From: Planctomycetota bacterium
Lineage (GTDB): Bacteria > Planctomycetota > Planctomycetia > Pirellulales > JADFKK01
Reading direction: 5' to 3'
Length of the DNA stretch: 33,704 nt
NCBI GenBank assembly: GCA_022564995.1
Contig: JADFKK010000049.1
Location: 1-33,704, forward strand
Shown here: piece by piece, positions 1 through 7,223 of the stretch
Position numbering within the stretch: the first letter of the stretch is position 1
Layout of the letters: each line of letters opens with the position of its first letter
Notes under the pieces: generated by a model
The model's input: only the letters and a program-made list of their open reading frames with translations
Told to the model about the DNA's origin: nothing
Database searches by the model: none
Made by a program: the position numbers and the translations under genes

Positions 1-201
1 AAGCAGTAAAGGACTGTGAGAGTCAGCCACGCCCCTACATGCGTGACAACGTCCTGCCAAAACGTGTGCCGAATCGGACTCTCGCCCCCTTCAACCCATT
101 CCCACGCCATGAGGTTTGGTAGTGGGGTCTTTTGAGCCTTTTTTGGCGAGTGTCAAAGGAAAAGCGGTGAGTTTTTGAAAAACCGGCTTGGCGGGGCTAT
201 C

Positions 202-606
202 TCACTCCTGAACCAATTCTCGGATCTGCTCGACGATGCCCGCATAGTCGCTGTCGGTTTCCGAGAATTTATCCATCAGCTTTCGATCGTTCGCTTCCCC
301 CGGCGTCAACGTGGCTTCTATTATTTCCCCAACGGCCGTGCCTCGCTTGTAGAGTCGAACCAGTTCGTGCTGATACGACGGCAGCGTTTGGGGAACATGG
401 CCCAGCCCCATGCCGGCAAGTGTCTTGCTAATGTCCGCACGAACATGCAAGCCCAGTTTTTCAGAGCCATGTGCGTTGCGAAGAATCTCCATCGTGAGCG
501 TATAGAGATTCCCGCTGTTTTCCACTGCGTGACTGATATCGTCACCATGTGTCCATTTGATTTTTCTCGGTGGGAGGTGCGGTTGATGGATCGCCGTCGT
601 CCCCAT
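202..606 (-). CDS. Hypothetical protein, last gene of the DUF433/PIN-like operon
   Basis: This 134-residue protein matches no family I recognise. It is soluble, mixed charge, with no signal peptide or membrane segment; the N-terminal third contains HxPHLPPRK and the C-terminal half is helical and acidic, ending in EQIRELVQE. The ATG at 606 is preceded by AGGA four bases upstream, a usable ribosome binding site. It lies 44 bp downstream of the DUF5615-like gene on the same strand and is probably the last member of that operon. It could be an accessory factor of the toxin-antitoxin-like pair or an unrelated cargo gene; the sequence does not decide. Confidence is mostly in its being a gene. Confidence 0.55.
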   Translation of the reverse strand: MGTTAIHQPHLPPRKIKWTHGDDISHAVENSGNLYTLTMEILRNAHGSEKLGLHVRADISKTLAGMGLGHVPQTLPSYQHELVRLYKRGTAVGEIIEATLTPGEANDRKLMDKFSETDSDYAGIVEQIRELVQE

Positions 607-650
607 TATCCTGTCCGGGGCGGGGGAGGGGAAGGGATTGGGCTATCCTG

Positions 651-1145
651 TCACTGGTTAGCATTAAACTCAATCCTGCTCAGAACTTCAGCCTGCCACG
701 GCTTTGCCTTCTCCCGTGGCCAATCTTTTCGATCTATAATGTTCCCGTCCTCTACGCGATAGACGACGACAGCACTATCGCGGATCGTTACAACTGAATT
801 CTCCCAAGACGCTTCGTGCCACCCCTCGCAGTCGTCTTTGAATTTCGCGAGCATCCTTTGTGCGATATGCGTTGTCATCGTAGGAACGGCGTCGTCATCT
901 TGATCGACGATGATGATTCCAGGGTGCTTATTCGGAACACGGTCCAGATGATCCTCGATAAATTCCTTATCTGCCGTAAGAAGCGGATTGCCGCGCGGGA
1001 GAAGAGAATCGAGGACAAAGGGGTCTTTTGCCGCTTGGTTTCTTAGCTTCTCCGGGAAGCGATACGCAGAAATCTTGCCCTCTATTGCGCACGCTTTTAC
1101 GAGATGTTCTGCGTCAATGTCTTCGTCCAACTGTACGATTCTCAT
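651..1145 (-). CDS. DUF5615/Mut7-C PIN-like protein, putative toxin
   Basis: This 164-residue protein resembles the DUF5615 (Mut7-C, PIN-like) group of putative ribonucleases. It begins MRIVQLDEDIDAEHL, the usual strand-acid-helix opening. It carries DPFVLDSLLPRGNPLLTADK, corresponding to the family's 'threat of use/LLTxDKDF' strand, followed by PGIIIVDQ. Acidic residues in LDED and TADKEF are the likely metal ligands. The start codon overlaps the stop of the upstream DUF433 gene by four bases (ATGA), implying translational coupling as in many toxin-antitoxin pairs. It is longer than the usual family members of about 110-120 residues, with an extra C-terminal tail of roughly 45 residues. Family known, toxicity inferred. 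Confidence 0.7.
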   Translation of the reverse strand: MRIVQLDEDIDAEHLVKACAIEGKISAYRFPEKLRNQAAKDPFVLDSLLPRGNPLLTADKEFIEDHLDRVPNKHPGIIIVDQDDDAVPTMTTHIAQRMLAKFKDDCEGWHEASWENSVVTIRDSAVVVYRVEDGNIIDRKDWPREKAKPWQAEVLSRIEFNANQ

Positions 1146-1588
1146 GATTCGTATGGACGGTCCAGAATGACCGATAATGCGCGAAGAAATGTTCTGATTG
1201 TCGCATCATTCAGGTTGAGTTCTCTAACGAGGTCATCGACACTATCGCCTTCCGAGATTTGGGCAAGTAGCTGCGAAACCTTAAACCGAGTGTCCTTCAG
1301 TACGGGGCGTCCACCCCGGCGTTGCGAGTCCACATCGACACTCTCGGATAGCATTCGCACCGCAGCGTGTGTTCTGTAGGCAATTCTCGCACTTCGTGCC
1401 GTGGCGATTGCCGCTCTATGTAATCCCCAGCTGCCCGCTTCTTTTTTTCTTGCAGCGAGATCGCCTAACCGAAGAATACTCAGTCCTTCGTCACGCATAT
1501 CGTGACGCTCTAGAAAAAGCTCACTTGAATACACCCGCTTTCTAGGCGGCATGGTCAGCGAGCCAGTTGCTTCTTTCGTTCCGTCCAT
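1142..1588 (-). CDS. DUF433-domain protein, putative antitoxin
   Basis: This 148-residue protein has a DUF433 domain in its C-terminal half: DSQRRGGRPVLKDTRFKV, then a helical QLLAQISEGDSVDDLVREL and a second helix ending in LDRPY. DUF433 proteins are small winged-helix-like DNA-binding proteins, commonly the antitoxin (VapB45-like) next to DUF5615 toxins. The first 85 residues, rich in Arg and Lys, are an extension most DUF433 proteins lack. The start at 1588 is preceded by GAGGA, which overlaps the end of the upstream gene's coding sequence (GAA GAG GAA TAA); the gap is 5 bp. Its stop overlaps the next start by 4 bp. It probably binds its toxin and its own promoter; this is family knowledge, not visible here. 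Confidence 0.75.
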   Translation of the reverse strand: MDGTKEATGSLTMPPRKRVYSSELFLERHDMRDEGLSILRLGDLAARKKEAGSWGLHRAAIATARSARIAYRTHAAVRMLSESVDVDSQRRGGRPVLKDTRFKVSQLLAQISEGDSVDDLVRELNLNDATIRTFLRALSVILDRPYES

Positions 1589-1593
1589 GAAGA

Positions 1594-2373
1594 TTATTCC
1601 TCTTCGCTTTCTGGATATGTAATCGTCGGCCAGGGTGTGTCCTCTAGTGCCGTAAGCAGCCTTTGGGACTTGACATCGGCGCGGTCACATTGTTCGCGAA
1701 GAGTTTCGATATCGGTACGGTCTAGTGCCAAATGAAGTTCTGTTGGGTTGCCCCCGCCCGAATAGTTGACAACCAGCGTATGGGTAACGATCATTTCGCG
1801 AATCGTCTCCGCCGCTTTATCAAAAACAGGTCGGATATCGGTAATAATCCGCGTCTGGTGAAGCACATTCTGTCGCTCATAGGTTAGAAAGTTCGCTTTT
1901 GCCGATATCATCAGTGGACTATCTGGTCCGATTTGTGACACAGCGTCGACCAGTCGGTCTTTAACTTCAACCCACTGGCCAATTTGTTCTTCGCTCCACT
2001 TGCTATTTTTATGGATTGCTTCGGTTAACTCTCTTACCAACTCTTCTGGAAGCTCTTTAGTGACTTCCGCTGATCTGGCAGTATTTGATAGGACGCGCAG
2101 AACTCGAAAAACGATGTCCACATCAATGCCGGACTTGTTCGCTACGTGGACCGAGAACGCGCGCACGCTGGATGTAGGATCACAGTCTGTGGCAGCAACA
2201 AGAATCGCTTCTAGGTGCTCGCGATGGTCTAGAAAATCAAGGAGACTTTCAAAGACGCTTCGAGACAGTTGAGAGGGGGTTCGCAATCTTGCCATGTCAT
2301 CGACAATCTCAGCAAAGGGACCAACGCGGGATAGCGATGCTAACGCTTTGCGCCGCGAACCGAGATATCGCAA
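1594..2373 (-). CDS. Hypothetical protein, first gene of the DUF433/PIN-like operon
   Basis: This protein of up to 259 residues belongs to no family I recognise. It is predominantly helical and charged, with no signal peptide or transmembrane segment, and ends in an acidic tail (YPESEEE). The start is uncertain: the first available codon is TTG at 2373, which would lie inside a plausible -10 element (TAGACT, 2373-2378). An ATG at 2295 giving MARLRTPSQ is the best alternative and would yield 233 residues. It sits 5 bp upstream of the DUF433 gene and shares its ribosome binding region, so the two are very likely co-transcribed. Its central VVNYSGGGNPTELHLALDR segment looks beta-rich. The role is unknown. 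Confidence 0.6.
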   Translation of the reverse strand: MRYLGSRRKALASLSRVGPFAEIVDDMARLRTPSQLSRSVFESLLDFLDHREHLEAILVAATDCDPTSSVRAFSVHVANKSGIDVDIVFRVLRVLSNTARSAEVTKELPEELVRELTEAIHKNSKWSEEQIGQWVEVKDRLVDAVSQIGPDSPLMISAKANFLTYERQNVLHQTRIITDIRPVFDKAAETIREMIVTHTLVVNYSGGGNPTELHLALDRTDIETLREQCDRADVKSQRLLTALEDTPWPTITYPESEEE

Positions 2374-2401
2374 GTCTAGTTGTCTAGCTAACTTCTGTCA
2401 A
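2373..2401 (-). promoter_or_regulatory. Candidate promoter of the DUF433/PIN-like operon with small inverted repeat
   Basis: On the minus strand TTGACA (2396-2401) is followed by 17 bp and TAGACT (2373-2378), a reasonable sigma-70-type promoter. The -35 box overlaps a perfect inverted repeat ACTTCT-gtca-AGAAGT at 2391-2406, a possible operator for the DUF433 protein. Planctomycete promoters are poorly characterised, so this is only a consensus match. Confidence 0.35.
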
Positions 2402-2511
2402 GAAGTGAGTACAGGCGAACCTTGTAGGGCTTAACGTGTCTTCTTATGCCCAGCCAGAGTTCGCTCAATTCATCGCTCTTCATGCAGGCGGAACTTACCC
2501 CTTTGCCACCT

Positions 2512-2603
2512 GGAGAGCAGCCCGCGCCTTGGCGGCGCACCAGATTTATACCCTGACGTAGGGAATCCCGCGCACGGATTGGGTTCGATTCCCCTTCTCT
2601 CCG
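2512..2603 (+). other. Degenerate tRNA-like sequence (possible attachment-site remnant)
   Basis: A 92-base stretch begins GGAGAG and ends with GGGTTCGATTCCCC and TTCTCTCCG, so the ends can form a six-pair acceptor-like stem and a T-loop, and the length fits a serine-type tRNA. The T stem has only three good pairs and no convincing anticodon or D arm can be drawn, so it is not a working tRNA. The sequence ends one base before the likely original stop codon (2604-2606) of the ribbon-helix-helix gene on the other strand. A 41-codon frame (GTG 2436 to TAG 2561, +) overlaps it and is not recognised. Confidence 0.25.
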
Positions 2604-2782
2604 CTAACCGCCAGCAATGCGTCTCTTGGCGGCCCTAAGCAGGTTTCGCGCGCCCAGGTCGAAGTAGGCCCTTCGGCTGCCCGCTCCAAAAGCGCTAGCT
2701 CAGTGGCCGACAGGCGTATCTGATAGCGGATTTCTCGGCGCTCACTGTCGGACACCGGCGGTCTGCCCCGTTTTTTAGCCAT
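2604..2782 (-). pseudogene. Ribbon-helix-helix (CopG/Arc-like) protein, frameshifted near the C-terminus
   Basis: The reading frame opens MAKKRGRPPVSDSERR and continues with YQIRLSATELALLERAAEG, a typical small ribbon-helix-helix regulator or antitoxin with a basic N-terminal strand. After WARET the frame as sequenced runs on into unrelated residues to a stop at 2546. The other frame gives LLRAAKRRIAGG and a stop at 2604, which is how such proteins normally end. Restoring one C in the codon region near 2641-2642 (ACC CTG CTT instead of ACC TGC TTA) joins the two parts. It is therefore a one-base deletion or a sequencing error. Its start lies only about 7 bp from the -10 box, so the message would be nearly leaderless. 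It may control both divergent promoters beside it. Confidence 0.6.
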
Positions 2783-2788
2783 ACCTGA

Positions 2789-2816
2789 ATTGTACAGACA
2801 AAAAAACTTTGGTCAA
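2789..2816 (-). promoter_or_regulatory. Promoter of the ribbon-helix-helix gene
   Basis: Reading leftward, TTGACC (2811-2816), a 16-bp spacer and TACAAT (2789-2794) form a near-consensus promoter. The predicted transcription start falls at or next to the ATG at 2782. The block TTTGTCTGTACAATT around the -10 is shared with the divergent promoter. Confidence 0.55.
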
Positions 2817-2831
2817 GTCCAAGATTGGTGC

Positions 2832-2859
2832 TTGACAGCCGAATATATGTCTGTACAAT
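2832..2859 (+). promoter_or_regulatory. Divergent promoter toward the IS1-like transposase
   Basis: TTGACA (2832-2837), a 16-bp spacer and TACAAT (2854-2859) are almost consensus. The -10 block ATGTCTGTACAATT repeats, in opposite orientation, the -10 block of the leftward promoter at 2789-2816, giving a 12-bp inverted repeat (ATTGTACAGACA/TGTCTGTACAAT). Confidence 0.55.
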
Positions 2860-2866
2860 TAAGACA

Positions 2867-2938
2867 GTGAAAGAAAAACCCCGACAACGGCTGGAACCGC
2901 GGCCGGGGCACCATAACCGGGCTCGCGCCAGATCATAG
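2867..2938 (+). CDS. Possible 23-residue leader peptide
   Basis: A GTG eight bases after the -10 box opens a 23-codon frame (MKEKPRQRLEPRPGHH...) ending TAG at 2938, ahead of the transposase. It is very basic. Transcription from the strong promoter at 2832-2859 would start almost on this GTG, so it would be read as a leaderless message. Nothing else supports translation; it may be only the untranslated leader of the transposase, which also contains a GC-rich CCCCG...CGGGG fold. Confidence 0.2.
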   Translation: MKEKPRQRLEPRPGHHNRARARS

Positions 2939-2989
2939 CTGGTAACTCAATTCTAGCGAGAGCCCCCAACGAAGGGAAGGTTTCTCGCG

Positions 2990-4132
2990 ATGGCCAACCA
3001 CTTGAAACGAGACAGACAGATCGACGTTCTACGCCTGCTGGTCGAGGGCAATTCCATCAGGTCCACCGAACGCCTCACCGGCGTGACCAAGCGGGCCATC
3101 CTCCGCTTGCTGGTCCGGTTCGGCGATTCCTGCCAAGACCTGATGAAAGAGCGGTTTTGCGACCTGTCGCTACGGCACGTCCAAGTGGACGAAATGCACA
3201 CTTTCGTGGGCACCAGACAGGTCAATCTCAAGGTCGACCAGAAAGACAATCCGAACATCGGCGAGCAATATCTGTGGTACGGGATCGACCAAGACACCAA
3301 GCTGGTCCCGACGTTCCTTGTGGGCAAGAGAAGCGCCGACAACGCCCGCCGGCTGATGGTTGACCTTCGTAGCCGACTTGCCATTCCTACGCCCGGTGAG
3401 GCGGACAGACGGGGCGGTTACAAGCCTATCATCAAGATTTCGACCGATGGCCTAGCAGCGTACCCGGAAGCCGTCGACCTGGCTTTCGGGCCGTTCGCCG
3501 AGTACGGACAACTGATTAAGAACTACCAAAACGCCAACCTCCCGGGCAAGTATTCGCCGGGCGGGCTTCGCCCGACGCGCGGAGACTACACCGTGTTAGT
3601 CGTCGCGGCGCATCTTTCTCCCGACGAAAGCAAATTGATCGCCTGGGGTGATCGCGGGCAGTTTTCTGCCTGGGACATGAAGACGCTCAAGAAAATCGAG
3701 ACGATCCGCTTGCCGGCCACCGACTTACCGGAGCGCCGTAACGGTCTATTGCTGCGCGACAACACGACGTTGGCGGTTATGACCAACAGCAAGAAACTCG
3801 AGTCCGGCCGCACGGTGTTGAGCATCTCCTTTCGCGATACCGAGCGATCCAAAGTGATCACCGAACACGATTGGCGGGGTTTTTTTCCCGGGAAGATTCC
3901 ACCGATCGCGTACAGTTCGCGCAAGGGAATTCTGGCCCTTGGCGGCCCATCGGGTGCGGGAGTGCAAATCTGGGACGCAGGGCGTCGAAAGAGGCTGGCC
4001 TATTTTCGGCCGGTATCGTCCGCTCTGGCCATATCGCCAGACGGAAAGCGGGTCGCCAGCGTCGATCCCTTCAACCTCTTGAGAGTGTGGGACATTAGCG
4101 ATCTCTCCGATGGCAAGAAGAAGTCTCCATAG
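2990..4132 (+). pseudogene. IS1-like transposase truncated and fused in frame to a WD40 fragment
   Basis: The 380-residue frame is a chimera. Residues 1 to about 190 are an IS1-family-like transposase: an N-terminal helix-turn-helix (NSIRSTERLTGVTKRAILRL), the first catalytic Asp in VQVDEMHTF (D67) and the second in ISTDGLAAYPEA (D153). The usual third acidic residue and the C-terminal region are absent, so it cannot transpose. From about residue 197 the sequence becomes WD40-like: AHLSPDESKLIAWGDRG..SAWD, GVQIWDAGRRKRL and ALAISPDGKRVASVDPFNLLRVWD, followed by a stop. The join lies at a 6-bp hairpin (3558-3574). The likely history is insertion into or next to a WD40 gene and a deletion joining both remnants. 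The start ATG at 2990 follows GAAGGGAAGG. The product, if made, is probably non-functional. Confidence 0.7.
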
Positions 4133-4331
4133 TGCGAGCGATGCGAGACGATGAGTGGGGCTGATCCGCGATTGCGCTGCGCGACGCGAGGGTGTGTTGT
4201 TCCACAGAGCAATCCTGGACCGAAATACAAACACGCAGCGCGAGCAAGTGAGTCCTGGGATGATGCAAACTCACTCGCTGGCGCATCGTGCCGGTATTCG
4301 GCGGGAACGGAGCGCGGTCGCCAAACGAAAA

Positions 4332-4364
4332 CGCCCGCCGGACGAGCGATTCGTCCGACGGGCG
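4332..4364 (-). terminator. Terminator of the candidate selenoprotein gene
   Basis: A 14-bp stem with one mismatch (CGCCCG.CGGACGA paired with TCGTCCG.CGGGCG) and a five-base loop lies 34 bp after the stop at 4398. On the minus strand it is followed by TTTTCGTTT, as in an intrinsic terminator. The rest of 4133-4397 shows no gene. Confidence 0.7.
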
Positions 4365-4397
4365 AAAATTGTATAGCGGGTTGAAACGCGATCGGGC

Positions 4398-5564
4398 TTA
4401 CCGCTTTAGCAAATACTGCTGGTCGGCCTTGCTCAGCTTGGCCACCGGCAGAGAAATGACCTTGCCGTCGGCTTTCTTGAGACGCACAGTGCCGGCCGTG
4501 TTGCCGATCAACGTGGCCTGAAGCTTGAACTTGCCGGTGCTGTCGGACCAAGTTCGCACCGACTCCTTGGCGGCGGTGGCTTCCGGGGTTACTTCCGAAA
4601 CCGGCTTGCCGGTGATTTCCGCGAGCTTGACCGCGGCGGCCTTAGCAGCCGGCGAGCCGGGGTTGCGGCTGGCCAGACGTTCGAGCGTCTTAACGGCCTT
4701 TGCCTTGCCGCCGCGGAAGAGCGCGGCGGAGGCCGCCCGATGGATCGACTCAGCCTGCTTGAACATGTCTCTCACTTTCTTGTTCTTTTTGATCTCGCGC
4801 AGCGCCTTGCTGATCTCGGTCTTTACGCCCGGCAGCAGCGAGTAAATCCGCCGCACTTCGGCCATGGCCAGCGCGTCGTCGAAGCTGGGTTCGTCGGAGG
4901 CAAGGGCCTCCTGCGCCGTGGCCAATTCCGCCTTGCCTTGATCGGTCAGCGTCTTGACCAGAGAATCGGCCGCGATTGCCGCCTCGGCGTAGCTGCCCAA
5001 ACTGCCGGGCGTGCCGAGTTTTTTGAGCGACGAGAGTTTCTTGATCGCCGCGAAGGTGTGCCCCTCGGCCAACGCCTTTTTGGCCTCCTCGACCGCCTTG
5101 TTTAGTTGGGCGATCTGCGCATCGCTATAGATGCGGCCTGCCTGTTGAAGCTGCTGCTGCATGAAAACTGCCAACGCCGCGCCCGACTTGCCGCCCGATT
5201 TTCCATAAAGCTGCTGGCCATCGGCACGCACGATGTAAATGATCGGAATGCCGGTGCCTTCCCTCTTGTACTGACGAGCCCATTTCTGCCATGCTTCGCC
5301 GTTGGTCTCAACTTTCAGTGGCACAAACTGTGACACAAGCGGTCTGATCTTGCGGTCGGTGTTCAACCGGTTAATCAGCGCGATGCAGGGGCCTCACGTC
5401 TTGCTGCCGGCCACCGCGAAGATCGGGCGCCCGGTCGCTTTTGAAAGTTGCTGTGCCTCTTCGATGGTAAACAGCTTGCCGGCCGCTTGCACATCACCTG
5501 CCAAGACGCCGCCAGCCAGTGCGAACACGCACGCCGACATCATCCAACGATTCGCCGTCCTCAT
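4398..5564 (-). CDS. Secreted thioredoxin-like SHD1 protein with in-frame UGA (candidate selenoprotein)
   Basis: Two open segments in the same frame are separated only by a TGA at 5394-5396. Read through, they make 388 residues. An N-terminal signal peptide (MRTANRWMMSACVFALAGG) is followed by a thioredoxin-like fold: GRPIFAVAGSKT, then UGA-GPC (positions 57-60), then LVSQFVPLKVET and IPIIYIVRADGQQLYGKSGG. UGA stands where the first Cys of a CGPC redox motif is expected. Residues about 140-335 are helical and Ala/Lys-rich. The last 50 residues are an SHD1 domain (GKFKLQATLIG...ISLPVAKLSKADQQYL). The ATG at 5564 is chosen because GGAGG (5573-5577) lies 8 bp upstream and the signal peptide starts there. 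If UGA is read as selenocysteine this is an exported redox protein; otherwise it is a pseudogene by a single Cys-to-stop change. The intact remainder favours the first. Confidence 0.65.
5344..5378 (-). promoter_or_regulatory. Candidate bacterial SECIS-like hairpin after the UGA
   Basis: On the minus strand, starting 15 bases after the UGA, CTGAT (5374-5378) can pair with ATCAG (5344-5348). Inside, CGGT and ACCG pair around a five-base loop TGAAC (5357-5369) that carries a G near its start. Position and loop size are compatible with bacterial SECIS elements, but the stem is interrupted by an internal loop, so the support is modest. Confidence 0.3.
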
Positions 5565-6121
5565 GGAAACATCCTCCGAATTATGATGGCCCAAGAAATA
5601 CCCCAAAATCAGTAATCTTTATTGTATCGGCTGGCCAGCCGATCGCAATAGGTGAAACATCAACAATCGCTGAGTCGCCGGCGGCGATGCGAGAGTTTGC
5701 GCCGGGGCGTATCATTGACGACCCGTCGGGCCTGTGATAGCCTTGTCCGTTTCGCTATCTTCTATTGTGACAACGTGTTGGGGCGATTGGGATAGGGAGC
5801 GTGCGAAGGCCGTGGCGGACCCAAGGCGTTGCGCATGAACAAGTTGAGCAGTTTCACGGGATCGGAGATTCGCAAATACGGGTTCCTCTTCCCCGTTCGG
5901 GACGATGGGCCGGGATGATGGGCGCCCGCGGGTTCATCGTTGGTCACACCGACTTGGTTCGCAAGAATAGAGAAGAGGAACCCGTACTGTCCGTAGCGAA
6001 GCCGACGAAACCACTCATTAAGTTTCCTAAAGGACCGTAAGGTTTTTGACATTCGTGCTTTGAATTTGTTTCGGATTTCGTGCTTCGGATTTCGGATTTT
6101 AATGGCAAAGAGGAAACTAGC
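5565..6121. other. Intergenic region between the SHD1 protein and the isocitrate dehydrogenase-family gene
   Basis: No gene is convincing here. It contains an 18-bp perfect palindrome (5626-5643), a 15-bp perfect inverted repeat with arms TACGGGTTCCTCTTC at 5877-5891 and 5972-5986, and a short TTTCGGAT-type tandem tract at 6069-6100 just ahead of the isocitrate dehydrogenase-family gene. A frame from 5801 to 6040 (+) crosses the inverted repeat and shows no recognisable domain. Confidence 0.5.
5626..5643. promoter_or_regulatory. 18-bp perfect palindrome upstream of the candidate selenoprotein gene
   Basis: ATCGGCTGGCCAGCCGAT is perfectly self-complementary and flanked by ATTG and CAAT. It lies 62 bp upstream of the start codon at 5564, a position suited to an operator, though it could also be a small hairpin repeat. 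Confidence 0.35.
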
Positions 6122-7219
6122 ATGGCTCACGACGTGACTTTGATTACCGGCGACGGCGTCGGACCGGAATTGGCCGAGGCGGCCCGCAAGTGTGTCGAGG
6201 CGACCGGCGTAGACATCAACTGGGACGTGCAGGAGGCCGGCATCGACGTGATGGAGCGGACCGGCTCGCCGCTTCCCGACAGCTGCCTGGACAGCGTCCG
6301 CCGCAATAAGTGTGCGCTGAAGGCCCCCATCACCACGCCGGTCGGCAAGGGCTTTCGCAGCATCAACGTCTATCTGCGTCAAGAGCTCGGCCTGTTCGCC
6401 TGCATTCGCCCCTGCAAACATTACCCGGGCGTGCGAAGTTACTTCAGCGAGCTGGGCGTCGACCTCGTCATCGTCCGCGAAAACACCGAAGACCTGTACG
6501 CCGGCGTCGAGTTTGAGGCCGGCAAGCCGGAGACGAGCAAGCTGATCGAATTCATCAACTCGCTGCCGGCCGACCGCAAGATCATGACCGGCGGCGACGA
6601 GACGGGCGTGTCGATTAAACCGATCAGCGTCAGCGGCAGCGAGCGGATCGTTCGCTGTGCGTTTGAATATGCCCGGGACAACGGCCGCAAAAAGGTGACG
6701 GCCGTGCATAAGGCGAACATCATGAAGTACAGCGACGGGCTGTATCTGCACACGGCCGAGCGGGTCGCGAAGGATTTTCCGGACATCGAATTCGAGGAAC
6801 GCATCGTCGACAATATGTGCATGCAGCTCGTCCAGAAGCCGGAACTGTACGACGTGATCGTGCTGCCGAATCTGTACGGCGACATCCTCAGCGATCTGGC
6901 GGCGGGCATCGTCGGCGGGCTGGGCGTGGCGCCCGGCGCCAACATCGGCCCCGACGGCGCCGTGTTCGAGGCCACCCACGGCAGCGCGCCGAAGTACAAG
7001 GGCCTGAACAAGGTGAACCCCACCGCGCTGATTCTCTCCGGCATGTTGATGCTGCGGCACCTCGGCGAAACCGACGCGGCCGACCGCCTGGAAGCGGCCG
7101 TGGCGGCGGTGATTCTCGAAGGCAAAGACGTGACCTACGATCTCAAGCCGCATCGCGATGATCCCTCGGCGGTCGGCACGCGGGAGATGGCGGCGGCGAT
7201 TTGTGCGAAGCTGGGGTAG
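6122..7219 (+). CDS. Isocitrate/isopropylmalate dehydrogenase family protein, probably isocitrate dehydrogenase
   Basis: This 365-residue enzyme belongs to the beta-decarboxylating dehydrogenase family and probably oxidises isocitrate to 2-oxoglutarate in the TCA cycle. Visible motifs are ITGDGVGPE at the N-terminus, the [20 protein letters not shown] substrate loop, REN(T)EDLYAGVE, the lysine motif [10 protein letters not shown], the metal-binding [15 protein letters not shown] and the cofactor loop [18 protein letters not shown]. The Lys-Tyr and Val in that last loop match residues that select NADP in Escherichia coli isocitrate dehydrogenase, but the short chain resembles NAD-type enzymes, so the cofactor is open. 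The ATG at 6122 is chosen because AGAGGAAA precedes it and the family sequence starts there. No partner genes adjoin it. Confidence 0.88.
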   Translation: MAHDVTLITGDGVGPELAEAARKCVEATGVDINWDVQEAGIDVMERTGSPLPDSCLDSVRRNKCALKAPITTPVGKGFRSINVYLRQELGLFACIRPCKHYPGVRSYFSELGVDLVIVRENTEDLYAGVEFEAGKPETSKLIEFINSLPADRKIMTGGDETGVSIKPISVSGSERIVRCAFEYARDNGRKKVTAVHKANIMKYSDGLYLHTAERVAKDFPDIEFEERIVDNMCMQLVQKPELYDVIVLPNLYGDILSDLAAGIVGGLGVAPGANIGPDGAVFEATHGSAPKYKGLNKVNPTALILSGMLMLRHLGETDAADRLEAAVAAVILEGKDVTYDLKPHRDDPSAVGTREMAAAICAKLG

Positions 7220-7223
7220 TGCG

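Noticed and set aside
175..762. 195-codon plus-strand frame
   Set aside because: It is antisense to the operon's last gene and overlaps the next; no ribosome binding site or domain is seen. Bases 1-201 otherwise hold nothing recognisable.
2512..2603. Functional tRNA-Ser or tRNA-Sec
   Set aside because: Size and end pairing fit, but the T stem is broken and no anticodon arm can be drawn; in particular there is no TCA anticodon arm as needed for tRNA-Sec.
4000..4551. 183-codon minus-strand frame
   Set aside because: It overlaps the WD40 fragment, the terminator and the end of the SHD1 gene in other frames and shows no domain.
5762..7153. 463-codon open frame on the minus strand
   Set aside because: It lies antisense to the well-conserved isocitrate dehydrogenase-family gene, is His/Ala/Arg-rich and has no domain; it is a GC-bias shadow.
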